64,000 nt of DNA from Isoetes taiwanensis (GCA_021234155.1 JAJEKV010000044.1:9830777-9894776); one strand, 5' to 3'. Shown: positions 46,067-58,904, numbered from the stretch's first letter. The notes: a model not told the origin generated them from the letters alone. Program-made: numbers and translations.

Positions 46067-47252
46067 CCCATTTACTCAATTTGTTTCTGGAGAATCCTTT
46101 TAATTAATATGACTTAATTGAGCGTATATATTGCATCTTTTCTTGCAGATGTTTGTTAGAACAAGCTAAAACTGCTTCAAAGCCTAATGGAATTCTTTGT
46201 ATCCAGGCAGTCAGTCATCTGCATTAACTTTCATTCTAAATTAGTATACCACATAGTTTGGAAATCCCAATTTGAACGACAAAGTAGTAGTACAACACTT
46301 TTACTTAACACTGATTATGATGGGAGAAGATGTCTCTTGAACAAGAGCTGGAAGAAGACTAGCTATTTTGGCAACTTAATTGTGCATTTGCAACCTTTTG
46401 CAACCTCAGGACGGTAGAGGTTTTGTAATATTGCGTTATGAGGTTTTTAGAGTCTGTGGCAATCCTAGATGAGGTGTTAATTCTGTCCCTAGAATTGCTC
46501 AAAAGAAAATATAGGTGGCATTAATAGTTTTTCCACGTATTTGGAACACAGAGAAAGAAGTTGGGAAGGATTTGCTAGAGGCAAATTAAGGTGGTCAATT
46601 ACTCTTGTGCAAACATCAGAGCAAAGGAGATTGTTCCTCCTAAACTGATAAGTTGTATTTTGAACAAGCTAGAACCCAAAAACCAGGTGTGAACGTGATG
46701 ATGGCACGAATTAATGTGGTGATGGTGGGAACTAAATGTAGTGAACATAATTCAGATGCCCAAAACTAGCAACATGGTCAATGCAATGAGGAAGGTCAAC
46801 TTGAAGATACAGCAGAAAGACTGAAATGAGTTGCTAGCAGCACAACAAGGCAGAAAAGGAAGCAATGAAAAAATAAAGGAATAGATGTTTGTTAACATCT
46901 GTTGAAACATTGCACAATAAGTCTGAAAAGGAAGGAATAAAGAAATAACAGAATAGGTGTTTATTAACATCTTTTGAAACATTGCAGGCGACTGACAAAT
47001 AACTGAAATTATAAAGACATTAACTGCTGCAAGTTCATTTATGATATACATTACTGCAATTTGTTGAAACTTCAGACATTCTATTGTGCTTTGTCTCGCG
47101 AATCTCTTTGACAATATCAAAGCATTGCTTATAGTGCAAGCTTCTCTTGCATGTTTTATTTGCTATACGATGAAAGGCGACATTACATGATGCAAAATAT
47201 TAATGATGCTACATCATGAGATGTGAAATGATATTACAACCATAATAAGCCG
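45753..47252. repeat. Direct repeat (~175 bp), copies at 45753-45930 and 47077-47252
   Basis: Both copies run from TTCTATTGTGCTTTGTCTCG to ATAAGCCGGTCTTCTA with few differences. A third, more diverged copy lies at about 47415-47530. The ends do not look like a known family. Confidence 0.8.
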
Positions 47253-47799
47253 GTCTTCTACCTTGAGTTAGCATGGAACTCGAAGAAGTCTCTACAAGAA
47301 ATATATTTTTACAATCATTTGCAACATTTGGAATTTATATTTGTAATGCATGCACCATTTGATAGTAATAGATAATTGTTTAATGCTAATTATAAAATAA
47401 CAATGTTATCATGTAGTTAAGACAATATCACAACATTGCCTACGTTGCAAGCTTCGTCTGCATGATTGTTTGCTATTCGATATAGAGCAATACTACATGA
47501 TGTTCTGTCATGAAAAAGTATTACATGATGCTACTAGGATGTGGGCAAGTACACAAACTCAGCACACCACTATGATACTGCAATAATGAGGTCTCTTTGT
47601 GCAAGCTCACCACACCACTACAATGTAGCTAATAGTGGGTGGTAACCTTACTAGGCATATTGTATCCCATTTCACATACATCTCAAACCCTAACTATTGG
47701 TCACAATTTTGCATATGAGGTTCATAAAATATGTATGAAATACACAATAAGCACTCAAATACATACATATACTTTTTCGTGAACTGTGTAGGTAACTCA

Positions 47800-48075
47800 A
47801 TGATCATGTGCAAAAGAACTAGTAATCATGATGTGTTGGGCGTAAAAGGATGGAATTAAAATGATGGAATTAAAATGATGTGACGCAATACGCATATGTC
47901 TCTTTGGCAGGATCGTGCTTCGAAAGAGGGCATAGTTGATAGAGATGAGCTCTGCCATAGCGATGGTTAACAATCCCCACATGAGGATATATGTTGCAAT
48001 ATGACGTTCATACAAGAGTTTTTGAGAAATAAACAAACTCATGCCCAGCAACGCTGGGCACCATTATTAGTATTA
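47800..48075 (+). mobile_element. Possible Helitron 3' end
   Basis: A strong hairpin GCCCAGC-AAC-GCTGGGC lies at about 48041-48057, followed ~10 bases later by TTAGT where an intact Helitron has CTAGT. Stem-loop sequence and spacing fit a non-autonomous Helitron. The 5' end was not found. Confidence 0.35.
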
Positions 48076-48106
48076 GTGTAGGGGAATTATATGTACAAGA
48101 AATTTA

Positions 48107-48130
48107 TTGCGGCGGCCAAGGCCGCCGCGA
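48107..48130. other. GC-rich perfect hairpin
   Basis: GCGGCGGCC-AA-GGCCGCCGC stands alone in AT-rich DNA. No CTRR follows on either strand at the right distance, so its origin is unclear. Confidence 0.5.
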
Positions 48131-48885
48131 ACATTTCTCTTATTAAAAACTGTGCAGTTGGACCCTAGTTAACGTCCAACATTTTCTTCTGCAATAGCCA
48201 AGTAATTCTGGATTGATGTGAAGTAACTTCGTACGATCTTTTCTAAACTCCAATTTTAAAATTACAAAGTACAATATTTAGTTTAGTCTTTTAAAAAGTT
48301 AACGAAATACTTTTTGCTATTGAAGGTTCATGTGTTCACAAATATCAAACATCAAGTAGAATTATCAATTTGCTGAACTGAAGATGTCTCATCATCACTA
48401 GAATGATATTTTTGCGAATAATATAATTACGAAATAAATCCAAGAGGAGCTCCAATACAGCATCTCTCGACACAAAGGCTGGTGAATTACCAAAGGCGCT
48501 CATCCACCAGCCATAAAAGTCATCTAGATTTAGTTCAATAACGTAGTCTTCTTTCATCCGTGCCATCTCTGCAAATGAAAAAATATAATTGCAAATCAAC
48601 TCAAACATTCGCTACAATTTCACACAATGATAGAATCCACATACGCATTATACCAAGATTAAGGAGCATTGGTTCCTAAATAATAAAGAAAGAAACCATG
48701 GTTTATATTTTTGCCACTTTCTTGTTTCTGAAACCAATCTATGCCGCATATTCTTTTCGCAGAATTCACGGGTCTGGTGGAAATCATCCAGTGAGAATTG
48801 GTATTTAGCAACAATTCAATCAACAAAAGATGGAAACCATGTTATATCAACTAATGAAGGGGAATGGACTTTGAAACATGTTTTC

Positions 48886-50422
48886 TGTGATGTTCCAGCA
48901 TAACATACAGTATGAATCATTATATTATAATCGACCGTCACTAGTACATGTCATTTCGGGCGACATGTACACAGCGGCCGTAAAGGGTAGTACCCTAGGG
49001 TACGACCTTGTGAACCATTATATTGCACATGTTAAAGCAACATGTGAATATAATCCCTTTTTGCCACGTGGCAATGACCCATTGACCAAAAAGGGACCAG
49101 CCCTAAATGCGTGGAAATAAAGGGGCATAAACCCTAAAAAGGAAACCCTTTCAGTTCTCAGCCACGAGTCTCAATTGGCAGCGAGAGGATGCATTTCCGA
49201 CTGGCGGAAGCGGAGAAGTCGGATCTCTCGGGTTGCGGCTCGATCCAAGATCGGCAGTCCGAGATCGAAAGCATGGACGCTTTGAGGAGGTGGGAGCCGC
49301 CAAGATCTTGGTGGGTGGTTGATTCAATAGGTAGATCCGAGTTATCAGGCCTTTTTCAGGGGGTTTAACATCCATTCCTAGCTATAGGCGACCCCCTCTG
49401 ACCTAGGAATGATAGACACTAACAAAGGAACCTAACCATGTATGATTAGGTAGATTAGAATAGATGTATACATTATGTTCGGTTACATTGATGATGTTTT
49501 GACATTCTATCGCCACTCTTGTGTATTGGAAAGGGGGGTAGAGACCCGAGCCCAAGTAGTTGTATGATCATAGTTAGCCCATTAATTCCCAATTAATGCG
49601 GCCTGCATAATAAGAGCCCACGGCTGTGGGTGGCGGGAGCTAGAGCCGGTGACAAGGAAGGGCTTGTCGATCCAGTTGAGCCCTCAGTGCATGCGGCGGC
49701 GGGGAACATTGTGGGCTAGGCCTAATACCACGGCGCTAGCGTGAGGGGGGTATGGGCTCGACACACCTCTTGGGTGATCGCGTCATCTTCTAGGGGTTCA
49801 AGTGGTGATACGAGCAGTGGCTCTACGGCGTCTGTGATTGGCATGAACCTTACGGAGGAGAGTGATCTCCCTCTGCCTCATCGGGGCTGGGGGAGATGCA
49901 ACCCAAGAGTAGCCTTTGGCTATGAACCCGGCAGGCTATGAGTGGGGCTCAATACTTTTCAGCCTATACGCAAAGTATGCACGGGAGGGGCGGATGGAGT
50001 GGACTACCCGCGACCATGTTTCTATGCCGGCCAAATCCATTTTTGCCATGAATTACATGCGCATTGTTATCAGGAGGCAAGCCGTCAGTCTTTCCCAAAA
50101 GTACGAGCACGGGTAGGATTTCCCCATGTTATGTTGATATCTTGATGTGTTGTTGTAGCCTCTTTGTGATATGGTGGACCACCCTTGAGGTGGGTATGTT
50201 ATTGTTGATTGATGTCATGTGCTCATGTGTGTTTTCGCTTCAGCGGCTAGATCGATCGAGGGAGGCGGGATGAATGACCGTCCATTCTTCCCGTCGAGTT
50301 CTTGGCCGGCAAGAGCGATGTTAGGTGGGCGGCCTCATGTCAGCGAGCAGATCTTTGGTTTGAGGGATGATCTCCGGTTTGTATCACGATTGGGGCATCA
50401 TTATAGGGCTGGGGGCGTCACA
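48886..50422 (+). repeat. LTR of a second, related retroelement (~1.54 kb)
   Basis: Begins TGTGATG and ends CGTCACA, and is followed directly by a PBS (TGGTATCGAGCC). It is related in architecture to the LTR at 40.2 kb (same ends, same PBS, GCATGCGG-type middle). The first 190 bases contain at least four palindromes. No partner 3' LTR lies in the window. Confidence 0.7.
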
Positions 50423-50424
50423 AT

Positions 50425-50436
50425 GGTATCGAGCCT
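50425..50436 (+). other. Primer-binding site of the second retroelement
   Basis: TGGTATCGAGCC lies two bases after the LTR end and resembles the complement of initiator-Met tRNA. Confidence 0.65.
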
Positions 50437-50683
50437 TGATCTTGGGCGGACCAAGATCCGGCACTGAATCGTATTCCTATAGGAACTAACTAATCTAGAC
50501 ATTAGGTCTTGGAGATAAAAAGCCAAAGCACAACCCCCTCGAATAGTGGGAAATTTTTTTTTCCCGGGGAATAGAGTTAGCAATTATCTAGAATTAGGAT
50601 AATTAGAGAACATATTTAAGATGAAATAGATAGAAGAAAAGTCACCTAAGAAAGTCTAGCAAATTTTAGACACTTTTTGGCCT

Positions 50684-51812
50684 ACACCTCCAAGGATGCG
50701 CCAGGAGCATATTAGGTCCAGACCTGGCTGGTCTCGCGCAAGATGCTTAGAGGGGTCACCCCATATGAACCCTAGAACTCGGCCTTAGGAGCCCCAAATT
50801 GTAAAATAAAAGATGAAATTCCGCTTAAAAAGCTCGAGTTAGCTAGATTTGAGTGTTAAAACACAGAAAAACATTAAGTAAAAGTTAATTTGGAGCAACA
50901 CCTCTAAGGATGCGCCAGACACTAGTTAGGTCACGACCTAACACCCTTCTCACGCATGCTTAGAGGAGTCCACCAAAAGTAACCTTGGAATTTGATCAAA
51001 ACTTACTCAAATTGTAAAAGTAATGATAGAATCCCACTTAGAATGCTTCAATTAGTTGGAAATGCATGTTAATTTGTTTAAATTGGATAAGTTTAAAGCA
51101 AAAAGGGCCAACACCTCTAAGAATGCGTCAGGGCATAGTTAGGTCTGGACCTAACACCCTCCTCGCACATGCTTAGAGGGGTTCGAGCGAAAAAAAGGTT
51201 GAAGAAGACCTAGCTTCGATTCGAGATATGGAGGATTTCATCAACAGACCAAGAAAATAACAAGGCAGAGATGGAGGTCGTGCAACACTTAACTCATTGG
51301 CGTGCATGCTCCACGCAAAAAAAAAAAAAAAAATTGTGACACCGAAAGACATGAGACTGGCGAAGTACATCAAGAGAACAGACAAATAGGACAGAAAATA
51401 CTTTTTGTAACTAAGGAGCTTATATGTAAAGTGTGAAACTTTTGAATAATAAGGACGTATAGTTTGTTTAAAATGTGCATGAGATCAAGTGTAGTAGCAA
51501 TTAGGGAGCAAACGGGAAATTTTGGTTTTGGAGGTCAACACCTCCAAGGAGGCGCCAGACACCAGTTAGGTTCCAACCTAACTATGCTCTCGCGCATGCT
51601 TAGAGGGGTCCAACCAACTGGACCATTGATCAGCTACTTCCCTACTTCAAATGAAGTAAATAAGCACACAAAATTGCATTACATAAGAAGATAAGTAAGA
51701 ATTCACCTCTTAAACTTGTTTTGGCATCATTTGGGCACAGCACCTCCAAGGATGCGCCAGAGGCCACTTAGGTCCCAACCTAACTATGCTCTCGCGCATG
51801 CTTAGAGGGGTC
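50684..51812 (+). repeat. Tandem array of conserved hairpin units
   Basis: Five ~73-base hairpins at 50684, 50898, 51111, 51538 and 51739, spaced ~213, 213, 427 (twice 213) and 201 bases. Each has outer arms CCTCTAAGGATGCG and CGCATGCTTAGAGG and an inner stem around TTAGGTC/GACCTAA. The inner stem of the fourth unit has AGGTT/AACCT where the second and third have AGGTC/GACCT, a paired change that keeps pairing. The ~140-base spacers are much more diverged. It lies in the leader of the second retroelement. Confidence 0.75.
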
Positions 51813-52192
51813 CGATTTTTCAAACCCCATAACTTGAGCTACAGAGCTCCAAATCGCCTGAAATTTGTTGCAATAGGACCGTTAGACAGCCTAGAATCCA
51901 TTTATGACCAAAACGACCAAAATTGCTCAAACCCTTGAATTGTTTTTCCAAACTGTGTTTTGTTTGTAAATAGAAGCATACCCCATTAGTACCTCACAAG
52001 TATTGCTCTCGGCTCAAAGCTGATGCCTTACTCCTAGATAGAAGTGCCCAAGAACACCCCTTTGTTATAGTCATCTAGACCTCAGCATAGCAACCCAAGT
52101 CCAACTGTTGGTACATCACCTCTGCTCATGCCAAAGGCATAAACCTTGACCTAATTTTGTGTCCTTCTAATAGAGTTTGACCCATTAGGGAT

Positions 52193-52731
52193 TTTTTTAG
52201 ATCATAAAAGGGCCTTCTAAGAACTGCTGACTAAGCTATATGAACTACCAATCAGAAAATAGAACTGGTAATCCAGTCAGCAAAACAGTTATAACTAACT
52301 CAGTGGATCACATTTTCTAGCATACGTGTTGATAGAAAAGTCCAAATGAGTTTTTGTTTGGTGCAATAGATAGATCTCATTGAGATCTTTCCAATCTTGG
52401 GTGGTTTGCATATCTTTTAACCCCGCAGGATAGTAAAAAATGGTAAAACCATATTTTTTAGAGTTTTGACAATCATAAGTGGTTAAAACATGTGCAAAGC
52501 ACCTAAGGTTGGAAAGATCTTAACGAGATCTATCTATTGCACTAAACGAGAGCTCATTTCGACTTTTCTATCAATAGTTATACTAGAAAATGTGATCCAG
52601 TGAGTTAGTTATAACAGTTTTGCTGACTGGACCCGTCAGGCTCTGATTTCTGATTGGTAGTTCATTTATCTTCATTTGGCTTAGTTGGCATGTTTTGAAG
52701 GCCCTTTTTTAATCTCAAAAAAACCCTAATG
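52193..52731. mobile_element. Foldback/MITE-like element
   Basis: A 539-bp near-complete inverted repeat. The left arm starts CATTAGGGATTTTTTTAGAT and the right arm ends with its complement, with a short centre around 52435. Inner parts also pair, e.g. GTGGATCACATTTTCTAG with CTAGAAAATGTGATCC. No coding capacity. The target duplication is not clear. Confidence 0.75.
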
Positions 52732-55700
52732 TATACAGCCGCCACATTGACACTCCCTATTGCCAGGATACTTAGAAAGGAGCTAGAGTCTAGAGCTGCC
52801 CAAGTCACTCCATGTGTAGAGATTGGACTCCCCCAAATCAACTTTGCTAGGACCTTAGAGTATGCCTCAAACATCATGGAGGTTTTGCAAAACAACCCTC
52901 ATTTCATGCCATACCACACATCCTAATGTCCATAGACTTGGAGATTATAGATATGTCTCGATATCTTGCTTTCGAGCCATCTTGCTTGCTTATAGAGCCC
53001 AAAATGTTGTAGGAGAGCCCTTCAAGTGGACCCTTAGACTCTAGAATATACGGCGTTGCTTTTGAAGTCTGAGGGCGAGCCACGGAAGAGCTAGAGGCAA
53101 CTTCTTGAAGACATCAAGGTCCGGCCGATGTACTGAGGGCAGATAAGAAGAGGAGACCGAAAAGGAAAGGACCAAGAGAGGGAAGCACAACGACAAACAC
53201 CTCAACCGACAAAGCGAGTAGAACAGACACCACCGCCTATCATCAATCTTCATCAAATGGGAAGAATATTTGGTAACCAATGGCATCAAGAATTTTCTAG
53301 ATGTCAACCTCCGGCTACCACGCCCCGAGGTCACATCGGAAAGAGGATCTCGATGCCTTCACCAACTTCGATGCATATGAGTTTCAAATGGAAGAATGCA
53401 AGGCAGCAAAATACAAAAGGTGCGGAAGAAGGCGTTGGACATTGATGCCACGTTGGCATCACGAGCTAAGGTCGAGTGCATAATCTTTCATCGAGGAGAG
53501 AAGTCATGGCGAATGGGGAGGCGTATAGAAACTGGGAGGGAAGACAACCACGACCTTTGCCCTAGCGGCTCAAGCTTAATGTAATGCAACGTCAACAAAA
53601 GTAGCAACCAAGCTAGGCAACCACAAAGCACCTAAGGCTTACCAGGACGAGCTTCCAGCTCCCTTGCACCAGCAGGAGAACTTTCATCGGTTCCAAAAAG
53701 TAGGAGACCATGAGGGGATGGAGACGCATATCAGGGAAGGAACATCTCCAACTTGAAGGCCTATATCAGCATTAGGGGCAAGATCAAGGAGGAGAATATT
53801 CCGCTCGAACAAGAATTCGGGACCTAGAAACCAAAGGAAGGACGACTTTACTACGTCAGCCAAGGAGTGCGAGACTCGAATGGATAGAACCCAAAGGACG
53901 GAGGAGACGACCTAGCCAGCAGGTACAAATCACGCAAAGGCAACCAGAAGGAGCTAGGGTAGGTGCAATGGAGATGACCACACTTCCAAGCATAGGAGAG
54001 GCACCTCGGAATGAAGCAAAGCCCAATCAACAGGGGCGCACTCAGAAATTCAACCTACGGAGGAATGACAATGCCTGCCTACCGACCACGATCTCAGAGC
54101 TTCGAAGACATTCAAGAACGCCCGACTGCAACAGCCAGGTGATCAACCGATCAATGGCACCGCACATCGGCAACCTTGCAATGACACACTGCATATAGGG
54201 ACGTTGAGCGGTCACCGCATTCCTTACGACGGACATACACATTAAGGAGGAGCATCTTTTTCAAGGGATCACATCGACGAACACTCTTCGCAACTTGGGG
54301 TGACGAGCTCGGATCAGACATGAAGCTCAACAATAGTAGCAGCATCTCAAGGAATCCCGGAGTCAACCAGAACGAAGAAGATGCAGCAAAACCGAAGGAT
54401 CAAATGCGATAGGAGGAGGAGAAACCCTAAAGGAGTATAAACATTTAAGTAGATCTTTGTAGTTGTTTTGAAAAAGTGGATGAATTAAAATCCCAATGTA
54501 AATGCGTATATGTCTATTGTATATCTCGGGTGCTCACAGATATAGTGGAGAAACATGAGTTTAAAGTCATGTTTTATGGATTTAGCGCTTAGATCAAGCT
54601 CCTTCACCGACTACCAAATGAGGAAGCAAGGAAGCACAACTATAGCCCAAGATCAAAATGGAAGAGCAAGTACGAGGGAGAAACGACAGAGCCCAAGCAA
54701 ACCTTCGACTCCAAACACTTGGGAAGTGCCCTCAAGTAGAAGACCGCTTTCGTCCACCCAATGTCGAATAAGAGACAACACCCGGTCATGTCAAGATCAT
54801 GCACAAGATTCGGGGACATCGCCGGGGTGCACCACTACCCTCTTGTGGCAGCGGCAACACTTGACGAACTTATGACACGAGTGGCCTCAACAATAGAAGG
54901 AGGAACGACACGACATCAACGAGCCAACTAAGAAGGCAACATCTCGACAACCATAATTCCACCTTGTGGTAATATAGGGTGATGCGCTATGACACGTGTA
55001 TTAGATGGAGATGCACTTACGAAAGGCAGGCGTGACAAGGAGATATGCCTTCAACAACTAGGTGATGGCTTCGTCAGGTACTCCTACCAGTAATTAGAAG
55101 AGAACAAGCCGATCATATCTCCGACATGTGGCACGTCAAACGCCCAAGGTAGAAGCATTCGACACCTTAACGACAAGGATAGCAACTGAAGCACCTTCGG
55201 CAAAAAAGAGAGTTCAAGATAATAGCCAGGCTATTCAACGACAAGAGTATATCTAAAGGGTGTACTTCTTCAACTCAAGGGTCAAAGCTGCAAGCAGATA
55301 TAAGGATCCATCATCCCGACAATATAGCCAGCAGGAGGAGAGCCATGAAGCTTTACTTGACAGAGAGACCGACATGCATAGAGGGACAAAGATCGTGAAC
55401 CGAAAGCTGGAGAAGTGCTAGCAACCGACTTCTTCCCACGAGCACCCTAGAGGCAGCGGGAGGATCAAAACCGACGGGCACAATCAAAACCACCGGAGGG
55501 TACCTCAAGACAAGAAGACGGCATATTAATCGAGGAATGTGACAATGTCCAAGCCATGTGGTGAGGGGATCAAATAAGGAAGATCGGAAGCTCGATGGAG
55601 AAGCAATTAGGGTGGCGAGGCGAGCCGATAACTTGCACGCGGACTTGCATGCAACTTGGTGAACCCAAGGATGGGCGATTCAAAGAACAAGCTGAAGAGA

Positions 55701-56700
55701 ACAACTCGAGGAGGAGTATAGCCAAAGGAAGCGCGCACAGCCTCAAGAGACGCCTCCAAATAGCTTCAAGTATCATGAAGGGGGGAACAATTACCGCTCG
55801 AGAACAGGATCAGGAAGCAGACTGAAATGTCGAAGCATCAACGATCGACACCTTTTAGTTAGAATGTGATGCAAAAGCGTGTTGTGCCATAGCCGACAAA
55901 CATCGGAGGGCCCAAGTATATCAACAAGTTACCCCGGAGTATGAGCTGACGTACAAATAGGAGGATATAGATCGTCAACACCATTGCACCGGGAGGAACA
56001 CCGATGACATTACCAAGGAGTAGGTGTGCAACTCGAAGGGAGGCACAAGGGGGACTTAATAGCTCTAGTAGTAATTGTAATTATGTAAGCTATATGCTTT
56101 GCATATATAGTTCCCTTGTTATTCCTTCCCTCCCATAGCGTAACAAATCAAAGGAAGAGATGTCAGGCAATTTGCAGGGGTGGAGCAATCAACATCCTCA
56201 GCACTCTTCAGGCAACAAGAGGACTCGACGTATGAGACGTCGATGGAGTCGAAGAAACAATATCGGATACAGAGTCGTCCTTTAGCTGCCAAGACAAAAC
56301 GTTCAAGATGAAAGATCTTTTTCAACGGCGCCACCTTCAGGCTTTTGAAAAGCGGCATGGAAGATTTCAAGTGATCAACTACACCATCAAGCCATCAGCA
56401 ATGAGAGGCTTCTAACGAACAAAAGTCAACCTCTACATCAAAGGGGAGCCACCGTCAAGGAGACTGAAGTATCGAGCGACTCGGAAGAACGTACCTTGCT
56501 ACTTCAAGCAGAGTGGATGAGCTTCTAGCAAGCTCAGGGATCTAAGGCCAGGGGGCCTAGTAGGTTAAATGTACAGACGGCAACATCCATATTGGGATTA
56601 GAAGGCATTGCCGGATATTCTCGCTGAAAGGATTGCCCCAATATTGAGCTAAGCGTCAAGGATTGAGAAGGAAACGCATAGGAGTGACTAAAATTATACA
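52732..56700. other. Unidentified degenerate region
   Basis: About 4 kb of purine-rich plus-strand sequence with many short frames in no consistent order. A fragment on the plus strand (about 52729-52926, RILRKELESRAAQVTPCVEI) and others look protein-like, but no retroelement motif series can be placed. It may be the decayed interior of the second retroelement, whose LTR points into it. Confidence 0.35.
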
Positions 56701-58130
56701 CGATTGTTAACAGTCATCCAACGTATTGAAACCACTTGGTGAGATTGATCTCCTCGCTAAGAAGGAATCATTACTAGGATAATTGTTGACCATGTATAAA
56801 TCTAGCACCTCCAAAAGAATAATCCAACCGAAAGAAAAGAAGTAATCTAACAAGTCCGGCCAACTTGTTACGATGGCATCAATTCGATTGGTAGGAATAT
56901 TCCAAGAGTTTAAATAACTAAGAAAGGGGGAATCTCTAGAATATAAAAGAATAATACATGTAAGGTACATCTAAAATAAGAATTATAGTAATCAAATAGT
57001 CTTTTGAGACAAAAGGAATTGTCGTCATGACAAAACCTTGTGGTTTAGAATCGTTCTAACCAAGTAGGTAACCCATAACTATATTGAAATAAATGATGAC
57101 ATAATATGTGCATCCATCTTAGATGGTTATATATGTTAGCTAAGGCTAGTAAAGTAATGCGCTAAGTAAGAAGCGTATAACCTCTTAAGGGGAGAGAATA
57201 GATATGACGTTGTGTACAACGTCATTGAAGGGGTGCAGGACCATTTTCTTTTCGAAGAAAGTGGGAGGGCTCAATTTTTTTTTATTGAACGTACTTGCAT
57301 CAAATTGACCGACCCGTAGAATAGAGTTCTCTCCGGCAATAGCCGAAGCGAATAGAGCATAAGATAGATAGATACCTTAGTGCTCAGGAGGCCTTCAACG
57401 TGCGAGACTGACGTAGTAGCTAACTACACCAATGAAGTGGAGCAAAACTATGGGAGCAATGCAACGACCAAGTCATCTCCAAAATTACTCGACGCCGGCT
57501 CAATGGGTGGATGCGTTCTAGCCTTAGGTAAGGTGTGCGCATGCATTATAAGCTTTAATGTGTCTTATAGATAAGTTAAATATAGATCCTAATAACTGGA
57601 TAGAAATTGTTGTACGTATATGTATCATAGGGAAATAAGTTAAATAACAACGGTAATTTGAGGTAGCATGTTAATTAATCCTTCACAAGGATGCAATTCC
57701 TTCCAAGGATAGCTATATGACCTCGGGTCCTTATAAATATAAATAGAAAATAGAATTCAGATATACTTAAGTGCATCTTAGGGATATACTTCCAAGGGTA
57801 ATGCAGGACCCAAGGAAGAGAATAAGAAGCACATCTAATTCTTGTGTATGATAATTAAAACCTTGTCTATGTAACAATAGGTCTAAACCAGGGTTATTGT
57901 TAAAATAATCGCGATCTAAAAGTCCTTAAATATTGCAAAGCTTAGAGTAAATATAATTGTACTATCGGAAGTAATGTATCCGATACTATGATAATGTTAA
58001 TTCATAAATATTACCTTAGGGTAATTATGTTAATCGCATGCATTAAAAGAGCCAGCAGAAATCATGCAGGTTTCAAGTTAATCTACGCATGCAGCCTATG
58101 CTAGGTATGGGTCAGGGATAGGTTTAATAC
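56701..58130. other. Gene-free stretch
   Basis: AT-rich, with no coding run, repeat array or terminus recognised. Confidence 0.4.
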
Positions 58131-58137
58131 GCTGTAT

Positions 58138-58315
58138 GTTTTATACGGAATACGTATGAATTGTATGATACGGCACATATTTGCCGTATAAAACGTAAAA
58201 AATACGGCAAAAAAAAATTCTGGCGTCGGAAGATTTTCGCGTACGCGAAACCTTCGTGAAAGCATACGCGAAAGTTTTTTCGCGTACGCGAAACAGTGAA
58301 AACCGCGTACGCGAA
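58138..58315. repeat. Palindrome cluster (TACGG stem-loop and CGCGTACGCG units)
   Basis: GTTTTATACGG (58138-58148) pairs with CCGTATAAAAC (58184-58194), enclosing a second stem ATACGGCA/TGCCGTAT. It is followed by two perfect 16-base palindromes TTTCGCGTACGCGAAA (58235-58250, 58278-58293), a partial one (CATACGCGAAAG, 58263) and a shorter CGCGTACGCG (58304-58313). Confidence 0.85.
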
Positions 58316-58904
58316 CGCAAAAAAATCATAATATATATATAATTATTCTATGTGTCCATGGGAAACGATGTACCCATGGATTGTTTACATATTCAAATCA
58401 ATCTAGGCCGCCTATTTGTGGGCCAATGAGGTGGCACAGCTACGGCCTTAGGATCTACATGGGGTCATGCATGGGGCATGCACCATGCCTCTAGACCGTC
58501 GGATCAAGGGGGGAAGGTAAAATAATAGCCCTTGATTTTTTTAAGGAAGGTGCAAGGAAGGTCCCTAAAAGTGCTTTTTGGTGTGCCCAATCTCAGCCCT
58601 TGGATCAAAAGAGGGAGGAGAAATCCTGGCCACTAAGTTTTTTTATTAAGTTGCAATTTATTTATTAAAGGAGTTGAGGTGGCATCCTCATTTAATAAAA
58701 AAGTAATGAGGTGGCACCAACATTTATGAAAGGAATTTCGAGGAAGCTTCTTTTTTTGTAATTATTTTCAAAGGCCCGTAACTTGCAGCAAAGGGGTCGG
58801 ATGAAGATGGGGCCTATGCCATTGGATTCCTCTCATCGAGAGCTTTCCAATGAGTAGTGCTTTGATATTGTTTCATCGTAGTTGAAGCGAATATGATCGA
58901 ATAC

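Noticed and set aside
50684-51812. CRISPR-like array
   Set aside because: Period (~213 bp) and long hairpin units in a plant retroelement leader do not fit CRISPR; no cas genes.
54770-54870. Integrase-like zinc finger on the minus strand (CHKFVKCCRCHK)
   Set aside because: Spacing of Cys/His is wrong for HHCC and no other integrase motif follows; orientation opposes the nearby LTR.
58141-58329. Minus-strand ORF over the CG palindromes
   Set aside because: Repetitive translation of the palindromes; no protein features.
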